Under the pieces are notes generated by a model that worked only from the letters and a program-made list of their open reading frames with translations, ran no database searches and was not told the origin of the DNA. From NCBI GenBank assembly GCA_001970955.1, contig MPUH01000507.1, positions 1 through 49,130 on the forward strand: DNA of 49,130 bases. The letters are read 5' to 3'. Below, one piece after another: positions 39,125 to 48,759 of this stretch. The position numbers and the translations under genes are program-made. Origin of the DNA: Stentor coeruleus. Lineage: Eukaryota; Ciliophora; Heterotrichea; Heterotrichida; Stentoridae. Numbering within the stretch: the first letter of the stretch is position 1; every line of letters begins with the position of its first letter.

Positions 39125-40177
39125 ATGAGGATTGGCACTTTTGCTAAAGAACTTGTCAGCACAGCAAGGCAGCTTGCAACACCTGGCAAAGGTATTTTGG
39201 CTGCTGATGAAAGCTTGACAACTTTAGGTAATCGATTTAGTAAAATCAACCTCGAAAACACTTATGAAAATCGTGAAGCATATCGTTCAATGCTTTTTAC
39301 AACCCCATCCCTATCAAATTATATAAGCGGTGCTATTCAATTTGACGAAACCTTGAAAAACAAAACCCCTGAAGGTGAGCTTCTCCAAAACATCCTAAAA
39401 AAATCCAACATAATCCCAGGAATAAAAGTTGACAAAGGTTTATCTCTTCTTTCTAACGATGAGACCTTAACAACAGGTTTAGATGGCTTAGAAGACCGAG
39501 TTAAATATTATTATTCCCAAGGGTGTAGATTTGCTAAATGGAGAGGAGTAATAAAAATCTCAAACAAAACCCCATCAACTTTAGCTATAGAAGAAAATGC
39601 GAATTCCTTAGCTAAATATGCTTATATTTGTCAAAGTAATGGACTTGTCCCAATTGTTGAACCTGAAGTTTTAGCAGAAGGTGATCATGATATTGATACA
39701 TGTGCAGAAGTATCGACTATAGTATATTCAGCTGTAATAAATGCTTTACATAAACACTCAGTATTATTTGAAGGGATTTTATTAAAACCAAACATGATAG
39801 CTCCTGGGATAAAAAGTCAAAAAAAAGCGAGTTTCCAAGAAATTGCCCAAAAAACATTGGAAACGCTGAATAGGACGATACCACCTGCTGTGCCTGGGAT
39901 TATGTTTTTGTCTGGAGGACAAAGTGAAGAAGATGCTTCTTGTAATTTGAATGAAATCAACCAGATTAATAAAGGGAAAGGACCTTGGGTATTGAGTTTT
40001 TCATATGGAAGGGCATTACAAGCTAGTAGTTTAAAGGCTTGGCATGGGAAAAATATTAAAGCTGGACAGGAAGCTCTTTTACATAGAGTGAAAATGAACT
40101 CTTTGGCTACACTTGCTAAGTATCAGAAAGAAAATGGTAATGGGGAAAGTCTACATGTGAGCAATTATAGTTATTAA
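39125..40177 (+). CDS. FBA: Fructose-bisphosphate aldolase, class I
   Basis: A 350-aa class I aldolase (glycolysis and gluconeogenesis; cleaves fructose 1,6-bisphosphate to DHAP and glyceraldehyde 3-phosphate in the cytosol). Hallmarks: ATPGKGILAADES near the N-terminus, CRFAKWRGVIKI (active-site lysines about 138 and 144), VPIVEPEVLAEGDHDID, and GILLKPNMIAPG with the Schiff-base Lys221. It continues with MFLSGGQSEEDA, WVLSFSYGRALQASSLKAW, and a C-terminal Tyr (SNYSY) as in classical class I enzymes. Slightly shorter than the usual 360 or so residues, mainly at the N-terminus. All catalytic residues are present. TAA stop; the gene converges on the FAM161-like gene with about 207 bp between stops. 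Confidence 0.97.
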   Translation: MRIGTFAKELVSTARQLATPGKGILAADESLTTLGNRFSKINLENTYENREAYRSMLFTTPSLSNYISGAIQFDETLKNKTPEGELLQNILKKSNIIPGIKVDKGLSLLSNDETLTTGLDGLEDRVKYYYSQGCRFAKWRGVIKISNKTPSTLAIEENANSLAKYAYICQSNGLVPIVEPEVLAEGDHDIDTCAEVSTIVYSAVINALHKHSVLFEGILLKPNMIAPGIKSQKKASFQEIAQKTLETLNRTIPPAVPGIMFLSGGQSEEDASCNLNEINQINKGKGPWVLSFSYGRALQASSLKAWHGKNIKAGQEALLHRVKMNSLATLAKYQKENGNGESLHVSNYSY

Positions 40178-40384
40178 GATTTAGATTTGATTAGAAAATT
40201 TTAGTGATTAGGAGATTTTTATTATGAGGGTGATGATTTTATGAGGGAATTATAGATAACATATAATCAAGGAATAAATATTAATAGATTATAGAATCTA
40301 CGGCTGGTATAAAAAATAAAACTGTAAATCCAATGAATAATCCATCTAATTTTTAACACCCAAAAAAACCCCATTTATATATAC

Positions 40385-43300
40385 TTATTTAAGCCTATTC
40401 GTATTAGCCATATACTCCGCTTCTCGTATTAAATCCATTTCCTCTTCATTAAAATATGTCTCATATTTAATCCCAGAATCCTGCAAAGACTTTTTAATCT
40501 GCATAAGCACTTTCATTTTACTCCTATTTTTACTTGAAGTATCAGTCGCCGATTCTACCAATAAGGGTCTTTGGCTAACCCTTTCTTGCATTTCTCGAAG
40601 CTTCTGCTGATATTGCAAAGCTTGATTCCTATCCTCCTCTTGTTTTCTAGCAAGTTTATCCGAAACATCCCTTTTATCTTTTGCTGCCCGTTGTTCTTCA
40701 TTAATAATCACTGTCTTAAGTTTTGGTTTTATAGAATTTTCAAATGTCATATTTTTCATTATCTCAGAAGTTCCTGCTTTTTGATCTTTTCTTATAGGGC
40801 TTTTATTAACAGTTTTTTTAAATGAATTTGTTGTTCCTGGTGCTAAAGAATTTGCATTTATTGAAACATTTGGTTTATTATTATTACCAGGAGCTAAAGG
40901 ATTTTTATTTTCTTCAGGTATTGATTTAAGGTTTGAAGATGATACTGGGAATTTTGATGGAGGTAAATCAAGATCTTTTACTGAAAATGGCTTATCTGCT
41001 GAAACAAGATTTGATTCAGATTTTGCTGATTGATTACGAGATGGGGTTGATGAAGTGGGTTTTTTTTCTGGAGCTAAGTCAGGCTTTTTGGATGCAAGGT
41101 TTTTACTTGGAGTTGTGTTGGGCTTTTTTTGTCCGGAGGTTGGCCGAATATTTGATTTTTTGGCATCAGGCTTGANGTGCAGGGTTTTTACTTGGGGTTG
41201 TGTTGGGCTTTTTTTGTCCGGAGGTTGGCCGAATATTTGATTTTTTGGCATCAGGCTTGAGAGACTCAGAAGATATTGATGGGGATTTTAGGTCATTTTT
41301 AGTGAAAGAACTGGGCTTTGGGGCAGTTTCAGATATTTTACGGTCTGGTGACAGCTTTTTTTCCTCGCTTTTTTGACGAAAACTTGCTGATTTCCCTGCT
41401 CTGATTGACTCATGCTCAGCTTTCCAATTCTCTTTAGCTTTCATCCTCTCAACCTTTCTCACTTCCTGTATTTTTTTCTCCTCTTCTAATCTTTTCTTCT
41501 CTTCCTCCAGTTTCTTTTCCTCCTTCAACCTTCTCTTTTCCTCCTTTCTTTTATCAGCTTCTTGTACTCTTATATCAATATTAAACGGCATTAATTCAGT
41601 AGTTTGTTTAGCTTTTTTTTTTGCCTCAAGAGTTTTACTAAACCTTTCATGTAATTTTTCAAAATTAGGAGGTTCTTTAACTCTAAATTTCGGACTTGGT
41701 GTCCTATTTTCAATAAATTGGTTTTTTTTAATACTTTGATACATTTCCATTCTTGGAGGTAATGAAGATTTCCTTAAATCCTTTTGTGCTGCTCTACTTT
41801 TCCTCTCTTCCCTTTTTGCTTCATCTTCTTTTAATTTAGTTTCATATAAAGGAACTGTACAAGCCCATGGTATTGGATTAGCTTTAAATATATATTCTGG
41901 TTCAGGGCTTGGGGATTTTCTAACCTTTTCTTTTTCTCTTATATAGAAACTAAAAGGTCTTTCTAGTTTCTTAGTCCTTTCAGCTGATTCTCTTTTAACT
42001 TGTTCTGACCTTTCTTGCAAAGCTTGTCTAAGACTATCGAATTTGGGTTGAGAAACTTCTTCTGGGATTTCTTTGGGTTTGACTCGGAAATTTATATGAT
42101 AAAGGATTTCATCTTCTTTTTCTTTGACCATTTGCTCAACTTTACGTTCACGAATTGACTTTTTCTTTGATTTCTCGCGTTCTTCAAAACCGAATGGTTC
42201 TGGAATAGTAACATTTTTTTCTATTGACTTTTCTTCAAATGTAACTCTTGGTCGGGGGGATATGCTTCGACTTCTTGAAGTATTTTTTTTAGACTCAATA
42301 TAATCAGTCTGAACAGCATTTTCATGAACAGGCTTCGAAGGCATTTTCGCTTTGACAAAAGAATTCTTCGTAACAAGCGTTTCACCTATATTAGAATTCT
42401 TTGGCAAGCCACGTTTACTAAAATACGCAATAATATCAATCCAAGATATCAATGAATCAGCTGTTTCCTGAATACGATTTAAAACATTCTCAACCGTCTC
42501 TTCTGGAATATGCGAAAGACCTTTAGGTATCCTAGCAGTATATTCTAATATCCCTGAAGTCTCTGGGTCATATTTTATAGCTTTGACAAAATCATAAGTT
42601 GAAACTTTGTCATGAGTTTGTTTTGGCAACACTTCAAAAAGTTCTTTGATTTTCGTCATGTATTTGCCTGGTAAATCAATTTCATCTAACTGAGGATTGA
42701 GTATATCATTAAATTTTCCTTCTTCAAATACCGGCTGGACAAAAAAATATTCTAAAAATTGGTTCCAGGTTATGAATTCTTCATCACCATCTCCATCATT
42801 TTTGATATATGTGAGCATAGACTCTAAATCAAGAATTTGGAAATTACTGATACGTAAAGCGTCTAAATGGAGGATTTTTATTATTTTAGGGTCTTGCATC
42901 ATGGTATCAATAAGTTCTCCTCTACGAACTACATAATCCTGGTGGATGTCAAGATTGTTGAAAATATCTTCAAGTTTTACCATGTGTTTGTGTGGAATAA
43001 GACATATGGGCTGATTGTCTTTTTCACTATGTAAAGACTTGGCTGAAGTAGATTGTTTTTTGTAGAAAATACAGTGTTTTTTGTGGATGATTTTTTTTGG
43101 GGATTTATCTTTGATAGGGATTTCATGAGCTGGCTTTTCAACTTTATTCATGGATTTTGTGAACTTTTCAAAGAACAGCAAAAACTTGTCTAGAGTTATT
43201 TCGTGAGTATTTGAAACCCCAAGTTTATCAAAAATTTCATTGAATCTTTGCAAGTAACGCGGGCTGTCAATTTGTTCTGTAAAACCAAATAATCTGGCAA

Positions 43301-44126
43301 GTTCTGGATTTTGGTGGAATTCTTGGAATAACTCAACTTTGTCTACCATACCTGAATGGTCTTTGTCTAGTTTTTTAAATATCCATTTCAGTAAAATTTT
43401 AGTTTCTAAAAGTTCAGGCTGTTCTTCCTTAACCCTAGAGCTGTCACTAACCTTCATTTCTTTACCTTTAATTTGAGACTCTATATGCTTTTTTTCCTTT
43501 TCCGAGACGTATTTTTCGAATTTTTCCTGATATTTTCTTTGATAGTCTGAAACTGTTTTTGTTTTTTTGCCTTGAGGTTTTTTATTAGGTATTACTGATA
43601 CAAACTCTGATTTAATACTTTTATAACCATACCCATAATCCTCTTGTTTCGCACGTGCCATCTGAGCTTCAATTTCTACAAGTCTTGCGGCATTTTTTTC
43701 TTTAAGAACCTCCAGTTCTTCAAGGTTAGATTTTTTTCCAATATTATGTGAGTGTATATCATGATCAACATGAAAACTGTGACTATGATTAGGTGGGTCT
43801 AAATGCAAAATTCCTTTGACAAATTGTGATTGACGCATTTTTTCAATACTTTGCGACTGATTTTTAAGTCTTTCAAGCTCTTCTTCAATAACATTTAAAG
43901 ATAAACGCCCATTTGGCGATGAAATCCTTCTAGCGATATCATTAGGATTTGAAGCTTCGGGAACTTGAATTATTGGCGCTGGGGTTTGTTTAACACCCAT
44001 ATGAAATCCACCACCATAAGACATACGAGGTCGATCCCCACGATATGATTGAAATGGAGAGGATTTTGAGTATTCTGTTGGAGTTATATCAAAGTCTATC
44101 ACTTGTTGACCTGATTTTATATTCAT
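40385..44126 (-). CDS. EF-hand / FAM161-like coiled-coil protein, split by an N
   Basis: One gene cut into two frames by N 41176 and a duplicated 85-nt unit; counting the unit once gives 3657 nt, 1218 aa, with frame restored. From the N-terminus: a disordered start, a coiled coil (about 85-160), EF-hand-like regions (KKLDKDHSGMVDKVELF near 255; a second with NDGDGDEEFITWNQFLEYF near 450), a basic Ser/Pro region, then a part resembling FAM161/UPF0564. That part has RPFSFYIREKEK, FKANPIPWACTVPLYE and many Lys/Glu helices, and the protein ends in a Lys/Pro/Ser-rich tail and a short helix. FAM161 proteins are microtubule-binding components of centrioles and ciliary bases, so a basal-body role is inferred. 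EF-hands plus a FAM161-like region in one chain is unusual. Confidence 0.82.
41091..41260. repeat. About 85-bp direct repeat in coding region joined by one N
   Basis: Copy 1 (about 41091-41175) and copy 2 (41177-41260) flank N 41176 and differ at a few positions (GCAAGG versus GCAGGG; TTGGAG versus TTGGGG). The repeat breaks the large EF-hand/FAM161-like gene. Probable unmerged, slightly divergent contig ends. Confidence 0.85.
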
Positions 44127-44263
44127 TATTAGTTTTTTGAATCAGGCATATTTGCTTGAGAAAATTAAACACTGAAATATATAGAAAAGAGGATTGGAAA
44201 GGTTGATCATGAGTTGGGATAATATTTACGTTTTTATTAAGGTTTTAATGAATAATTGTTTTG

Positions 44264-44377
44264 AAAAAGTATTTTATTGTAGTAAAATAATCTTCCTAAT
44301 AACCCTACAATTTAATTAGCAAAAAGTATTTTATTGTAGTAAAATAATCTTCCTAATAACCCTACAATTTAATTAGC
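44264..44377. repeat. 57-bp tandem duplication upstream of a start codon
   Basis: Unit 44264-44320 repeated exactly (by eye) at 44321-44377 with no N. It ends 16 bp before the ATG at 44394, so it duplicates the immediate 5' flank, and possibly the core promoter or UTR, of the coiled-coil gene. Confidence 0.9.
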
Positions 44378-44393
44378 ACAAAAGGTAAAATAA

Positions 44394-45095
44394 ATGTCTA
44401 CTATAGAAACTAATATATCAACACCAACACAAAAAACATTATTCGAAGCCAAAAAGGAAAGACAAAAGTGTGAGCAAGATTTCATACTTCTCACCAATCG
44501 TATAAAACTCTTACAACTCGAAGAAGAAAAAAGTCGCAAGCATATCGAAGAGTCTAAAAAAAAGCAACTTTTACTAGAAAAAGCTCAAAAACGCTCTATA
44601 GAAAAGACAAAATTCAAAGAAGAACTACAAAACTCATTTGAAAAACAAAGAAAAATCAAACAAAAGTGGATCCAAGACTTAAAGTTTAAGATATCAAAAA
44701 ACAAAGAATGTTCACTAAAAAATATCGAAGAAGCAAAAAAAAAAGTTTATATCCAAATGAGAAACCAACGAGATCAGAGTCTTATAGAAAAGTATCAAAT
44801 TCTTAATGATATCGCCAAAAAAAATAAAGAAAGATCTTTAAGTGTTCGAGAAGAACATAAAAAATTTTCAATAAAAACGAAAAAACTTGAAAAACTTCGA
44901 GAATCACAGAATAAAAGCGAATACATCAAAAGACTAAATGATGAACTAAATATTAAAACTGAACTCAAATCAAAGTTTTCTGAAATGGAAACTTTAGAAT
45001 CAGAGTTGATTAAAAGGCTGCAAAATACACAAAGTATACAATTAAAAGCATTTGCAGATCTTAATAACTTTAAAAGAAAACCTTTAAGTCCTTAA
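44394..45095 (+). CDS. Coiled-coil protein, unknown
   Basis: A 233-aa Lys/Glu/Gln-rich protein that is almost entirely coiled coil (about residues 15-225), with no Cys-rich or membrane part. Sequence stretches such as LEEEKSRKHIEESKKKQLLL and KLEKLRESQNKS are typical of ciliate filament and basal-body proteins. No family is recognised. ATG lies in a TAAATG context right after a 57-bp tandem duplication; stop TAA. It converges on the gene at 45200 with about 104 bp between stops. Confidence 0.8.
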   Translation: MSTIETNISTPTQKTLFEAKKERQKCEQDFILLTNRIKLLQLEEEKSRKHIEESKKKQLLLEKAQKRSIEKTKFKEELQNSFEKQRKIKQKWIQDLKFKISKNKECSLKNIEEAKKKVYIQMRNQRDQSLIEKYQILNDIAKKNKERSLSVREEHKKFSIKTKKLEKLRESQNKSEYIKRLNDELNIKTELKSKFSEMETLESELIKRLQNTQSIQLKAFADLNNFKRKPLSP

Positions 45096-45199
45096 TAAAA
45101 TGTATTCAAAACATTAATAAAACTCTATAAAAACATTTTGTTTTTTTGCTTTATACTTTATTATGAATTCTCTAATTTTATTATATGATTCTTATTTCC

Positions 45200-46198
45200 T
45201 TACATTTCTTTGCTTTCTCTCCATTTCGCGACAACTTTTTGTGCTTCACGTACATCCTTACAATTAATAAACTCCAAAGCTAATTCTTCAGGCATTTCAT
45301 CAACCCAGTTAAGTTTATATTCATTTAACTCAAGATCTTTTTCACATTTAACCCCTTTACTTAATAGAATTTTCCCCATAGAATTGCTTATATTAGCAGC
45401 GAGCATTTTGTTAAATACAAATTCTTTAATTTTTTTAAGGTCATTTTCATTAAGATCGTCTAGTATTTCAGAGATTTCATAAGGGAGTAAATCTTGGCTT
45501 ATAAAAGGTGGTGCAAGATACTCACTTAATATATTTTCAATAAGATTTAGTGAACATTTTGATATATTGAAATTTTTATCATCTGCCATAAGAAATTTTA
45601 ATATCCGGAAATTTTCTAGGGTTGCTGATTTTTCATAAGACCCATGAATGAGAAGATCTGACTTATAAGCTTCAAGGAATGTTTTAACTGTTGAAGGAAA
45701 GTAATTAGCTATAATTGAAGGAAGCAATTTTGGTGATGAAAGTTTTAAAAGAATTTTATAGGATAATTCAGAAAGATTTGTTAAATCAGGCAATGTGTCA
45801 ATTTGTATTGGAAGATTGAAAAATTCTTCTGGATTTTTTGCGCTTAAAATCCTTGTGATTAGTTGGGTTTTAGGAAGGATTTTCCAGAGATGAGGAAATA
45901 TTTTGGCTAATTCAGAGTCTTCAAAATCCAAACAGTTTTCTAAATACTTTTTGTCGAATAGAGATAAATAATCTGGGGCTTTTTGTAAGAAAATGTTGAA
46001 TCTTTCTTGTTCGGGCATGATTAGAAATTCATCATAAGAATTTATTTTGATTTCAGCTATGTAGACAAGGACCCAATACTTTTTGAACTGCTTGTATAAA
46101 TCTCTACAGCTATTTTTGTGTTGCTTTAATATCTGCAGACAAGCGTCAACATCACCGGTCTCTTCATCAATTTCTTTAATCCTAGCAAGAAGATCCAT
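45200..46198 (-). CDS. Helical protein, unknown
   Basis: A 332-aa Leu/Lys/Glu-rich, predicted all-helical soluble protein with repeated short helices (LPDLTNLSELSYKILLKLSS, LLPSIIANYFPSTVKTFLEA and others) that suggest an alpha-solenoid or armadillo/HEAT-like fold. No catalytic motif or known domain. ATG (MDLLARIKEIDEETGD) is 70 bp from the stop of the EGF-TM-RING gene on the same strand. TAA stop. Confidently a gene; function unknown. Confidence 0.83.
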   Translation of the reverse strand: MDLLARIKEIDEETGDVDACLQILKQHKNSCRDLYKQFKKYWVLVYIAEIKINSYDEFLIMPEQERFNIFLQKAPDYLSLFDKKYLENCLDFEDSELAKIFPHLWKILPKTQLITRILSAKNPEEFFNLPIQIDTLPDLTNLSELSYKILLKLSSPKLLPSIIANYFPSTVKTFLEAYKSDLLIHGSYEKSATLENFRILKFLMADDKNFNISKCSLNLIENILSEYLAPPFISQDLLPYEISEILDDLNENDLKKIKEFVFNKMLAANISNSMGKILLSKGVKCEKDLELNEYKLNWVDEMPEELALEFINCKDVREAQKVVAKWRESKEM

Positions 46199-46268
46199 TT
46201 ATTATATTCTGAGATAAGGTGTATTATATTGTGTTTAAAAACAATAGATTTTCTATATATAAATAGAG

Positions 46269-47487
46269 TTATTCAATAATAAACATTTGCGGGATTTGAG
46301 AGTCACTATTTTGCTTACATAAAATAACTGGATTTTTGCACATGGGGCATTCATTCTGCGAGTAAGTCCATTTGTCTATGCAACTAAAGTGAAAAATATG
46401 GGTACAACTTAATTTTCTTACTAAATCATCTGGAGTAAAATTTTCTAAGCATACACAACAAACCTTAATCTCACTTAGTTCCAGACNAACAAACCTTAAT
46501 CTCACTTAGTTCCAGACCTAAAAATTTTATTTTAGGAAGGCTTTCATCCATTTTCTCTTCAAAAGCATGACACAAAGCAGAAACTCTATCCATCTCCTTC
46601 TTTGCTTTCCATTTCTTATATAAAGCTATTCCAAGTAATGATAATATAACAATAAACAAAAGGCATACAGAACTTACTATAGAAATAATGATGATTTTTT
46701 GTTTTTTATTACTTTCTTCAGATTTTTCAAATTCCAAATTATATTCGCATTGATCTCCGTCATGAGCGCAAAATAGACTTATTATAAGGTATTTTTTCAG
46801 TGAGTTTTCTAGATTAAATTTGATTTCTTTAAAGATTAAAAATGAATAATCTGAATGACTCATAAAAGGGAGAGTTTTTGTTGAATTTTTATATGAAACA
46901 AATGCAAAGATATTATCTTTTGTCATAACTTCGATTTGCATATTGTTTATATTTCCAGATAGTTCAAAAAATAAGAATGCCCACTGATAACTATTAATTC
47001 GATGAAATAATTTTGACTTGATAGTTATCATTTCTACTTCAATAGAACAATCAAAACTTGAATATCCTTTATTACACTCACAACCATCACTTGTACATAT
47101 TCCAAATTTATTACATTGATTTGTACATAAATTATCACTAAACTCAACTTGTAATTGTATATTAGAATAATCAACATCATCCCATGTAAAAGCTGAGATA
47201 TAGATTTCATCCTTTTTCATGTTGATTAAGTTGATAAAAAGCTCAGATGATTTTGAATTCCATGATATTATATCACATTCTTCACAATTTGTAGTAAATA
47301 ATTGTGAGGATTCAGAATAGTTTATGCTTGGATAGGAATTATATTTCCCCATTATAAAAAAACCTGGAGTTTCAATGAAAAAATGGGCCAGACTGTATGA
47401 TTTAGTGAGATGATACAGGCCAAAGTCAATTTTTGTATAAGAAAGGGCGTTTATAAAAAGTAATGATAGAGAAAAGCATATTTTCAT
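46269..47487 (-). CDS. Membrane RING-H2 protein with EGF-like ectodomain, broken by an N
   Basis: Split by N 46487 and a duplicated 30-bp segment; counting that once gives 1188 nt and 395 aa. Order: a signal peptide (MKICFSLSLLFINALS), an ectodomain of about 270 residues containing an EGF-like Cys cluster (CTNQCNKFGICTSDGCECNKG), a transmembrane helix (IIIISIVSSVCLLFIVIL...), and a cytosolic RING-H2: CCVCLENF, then CTHIFHFSCIDKW and CPMC, with all eight ligands present. This is the layout of membrane E3 ligases of the Goliath/PA-TM-RING sort, except that an EGF-like module replaces the PA domain. Predicted to ubiquitinate membrane cargo in the endomembrane system. The head of the RING lies at the assembly break, but both sides match. 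Confidence 0.87.
46457..46517. repeat. 30-bp direct repeat in coding region joined by one N
   Basis: Copy 1 (46457-46486) and copy 2 (46488-46517) are identical by eye around N 46487 and break the frame of the EGF-TM-RING gene. Removing one copy plus the N (31 nt) restores the frame, which strongly favours an assembly artefact. Confidence 0.92.
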
Positions 47488-48057
47488 TATTTTATTATAT
47501 AGTTTTTTTTTTCAGAAATATGATTAGGTTAAAAGTTTATGAGATTTTGCATAGGGTTAACTGAGATAATAACCTTTGATTTTGATGTATGATTTTGTAT
47601 GAAGAGAGTTATAAAGGATAAATAGATTTAAATTAGAGTATATATAAGTAAAAAAGTAAAAAAGTTTAATACTTATAATATGAAAAAATCAATTGGGAAA
47701 TGAAAAAGTGGAATTGTAATACTTTACTAATCCTTGATAATATAAACTATCATGCTTGCTGTATCAAAATTTATAACACTAAATAATACTATAATAAAAC
47801 CCCTACCTCAAATTAGTCAAGAACTTTCAGCTTTGTAATTGTGGCATAATTATAACTTTTAAACTTTATTATAAAAGTTATTTCCATATTGACCTGGAGA
47901 ATAAATGAAAACTCGGTAAAAGGTGCTTAAAAGCACATTTGAGACCTATGGACCTTCTTCACAATAAATAAAAATCTCCCACCAGCAACAAAATCAACAT
48001 AAAATTTTCCATATCTTCTTACTAATTAAAAAAAATCAATATTAACTATTCAATAAA
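47488..48057. other. Intergenic with a stable hairpin
   Basis: AT-rich. Around 47890-47955 the sequence becomes less AT-rich and contains a perfect hairpin GTGCTT/AAGCAC inside a weaker CTC/GAG stem. No known RNA family was recognised. Nothing else. Confidence 0.4.
47908..47953. other. Perfect short hairpin, possible RNA element
   Basis: GTGCTT, a 2-nt centre, then AAGCAC form a perfect palindromic stem, flanked by CTC and GAG that could extend it. It lies about 110-150 bp downstream of the stop codon of the minus-strand gene at 48058 and could be a 3' UTR element of that gene or a small RNA. Weak evidence. Confidence 0.25.
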
Positions 48058-48759
48058 CTATCCTACCTGTAATATAAGAGAATCAGAAGGTGTCATACAA
48101 GGGAATTTTTGTTTGTTTGAATAATACCAATAAATCATAAAAACACAAACTGCTGCACCTAATCCAAATCCATAAACAACTTCAAATCTTAAAAAACTAT
48201 GAATACTCATATTACCTGTTCCAATACTCCACAGATAAAAATAAGCTTTTTCATAAGCCAATAAAACATGTAATTTATAAAGGATTTTATCAACTAAAAT
48301 CACAGCTTCACATAATTTGAATTCTAACTTGCATGTATAGTTTTCATTTACTTGTAAAAACTGTTCATTTTCATAATAAACCGCTACTTGTTTACCTTTG
48401 ATATGAAATTCTTTGTTTAATATTGACATAAAACCTTTGAGGTCATAAAAATTATTTGGTATGTATTTTGGGACAAAGTGTGCGGTTATTACTGATGAAT
48501 TCCCTGTACTTTTTTCTATATAGTGCATTTCTAATCTTTCGGTTAGAGTATTATTCCATAAAATTACCTCAAATAATACCCCGGATGGGTTTTTGATTCC
48601 TTCATAAACTTTATTTATTTCTGTAAAAAGCTGTTCTTCTGTCCCTGAAACTATTTTGTATTTCTCATTAAGGTCATTAATAAGATCTACTGCCCTTGTG
48701 ATACTTAAAAGATATAGAAAATACCAAAAGTACATCATTTTTATCTTATTAAATTTCAA
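48058..48759 (-). CDS. Type I membrane glycoprotein, unknown
   Basis: A 233-aa protein with an N-terminal hydrophobic signal sequence (about residues 8-23: MMYFWYFLYLLSITRA), a lumenal or extracellular domain (24-190) with several N-glycosylation sequons (NNTLT, GNSS, NYTC, GNMS) and two cysteines (ENYTCKLEFKLCEA). One transmembrane helix follows (about 195-212, FGLGAAVCVFMIYWYY), then a short cytosolic tail ending SLILQVG. No family is recognised; layout resembles p24/TMED-like or other small secretory-pathway membrane proteins but without a clear GOLD signature. TAG stop. Confidence 0.82.
   Translation of the reverse strand: MKFNKIKMMYFWYFLYLLSITRAVDLINDLNEKYKIVSGTEEQLFTEINKVYEGIKNPSGVLFEVILWNNTLTERLEMHYIEKSTGNSSVITAHFVPKYIPNNFYDLKGFMSILNKEFHIKGKQVAVYYENEQFLQVNENYTCKLEFKLCEAVILVDKILYKLHVLLAYEKAYFYLWSIGTGNMSIHSFLRFEVVYGFGLGAAVCVFMIYWYYSNKQKFPCMTPSDSLILQVG

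Noticed and set aside
360..48759. TGA read as tryptophan (Blepharisma-type code)
   Set aside because: All long genes are uninterrupted under the standard code and use TGG for Trp; an AT-rich genome with TGA as Trp would show many in-frame TGA codons.
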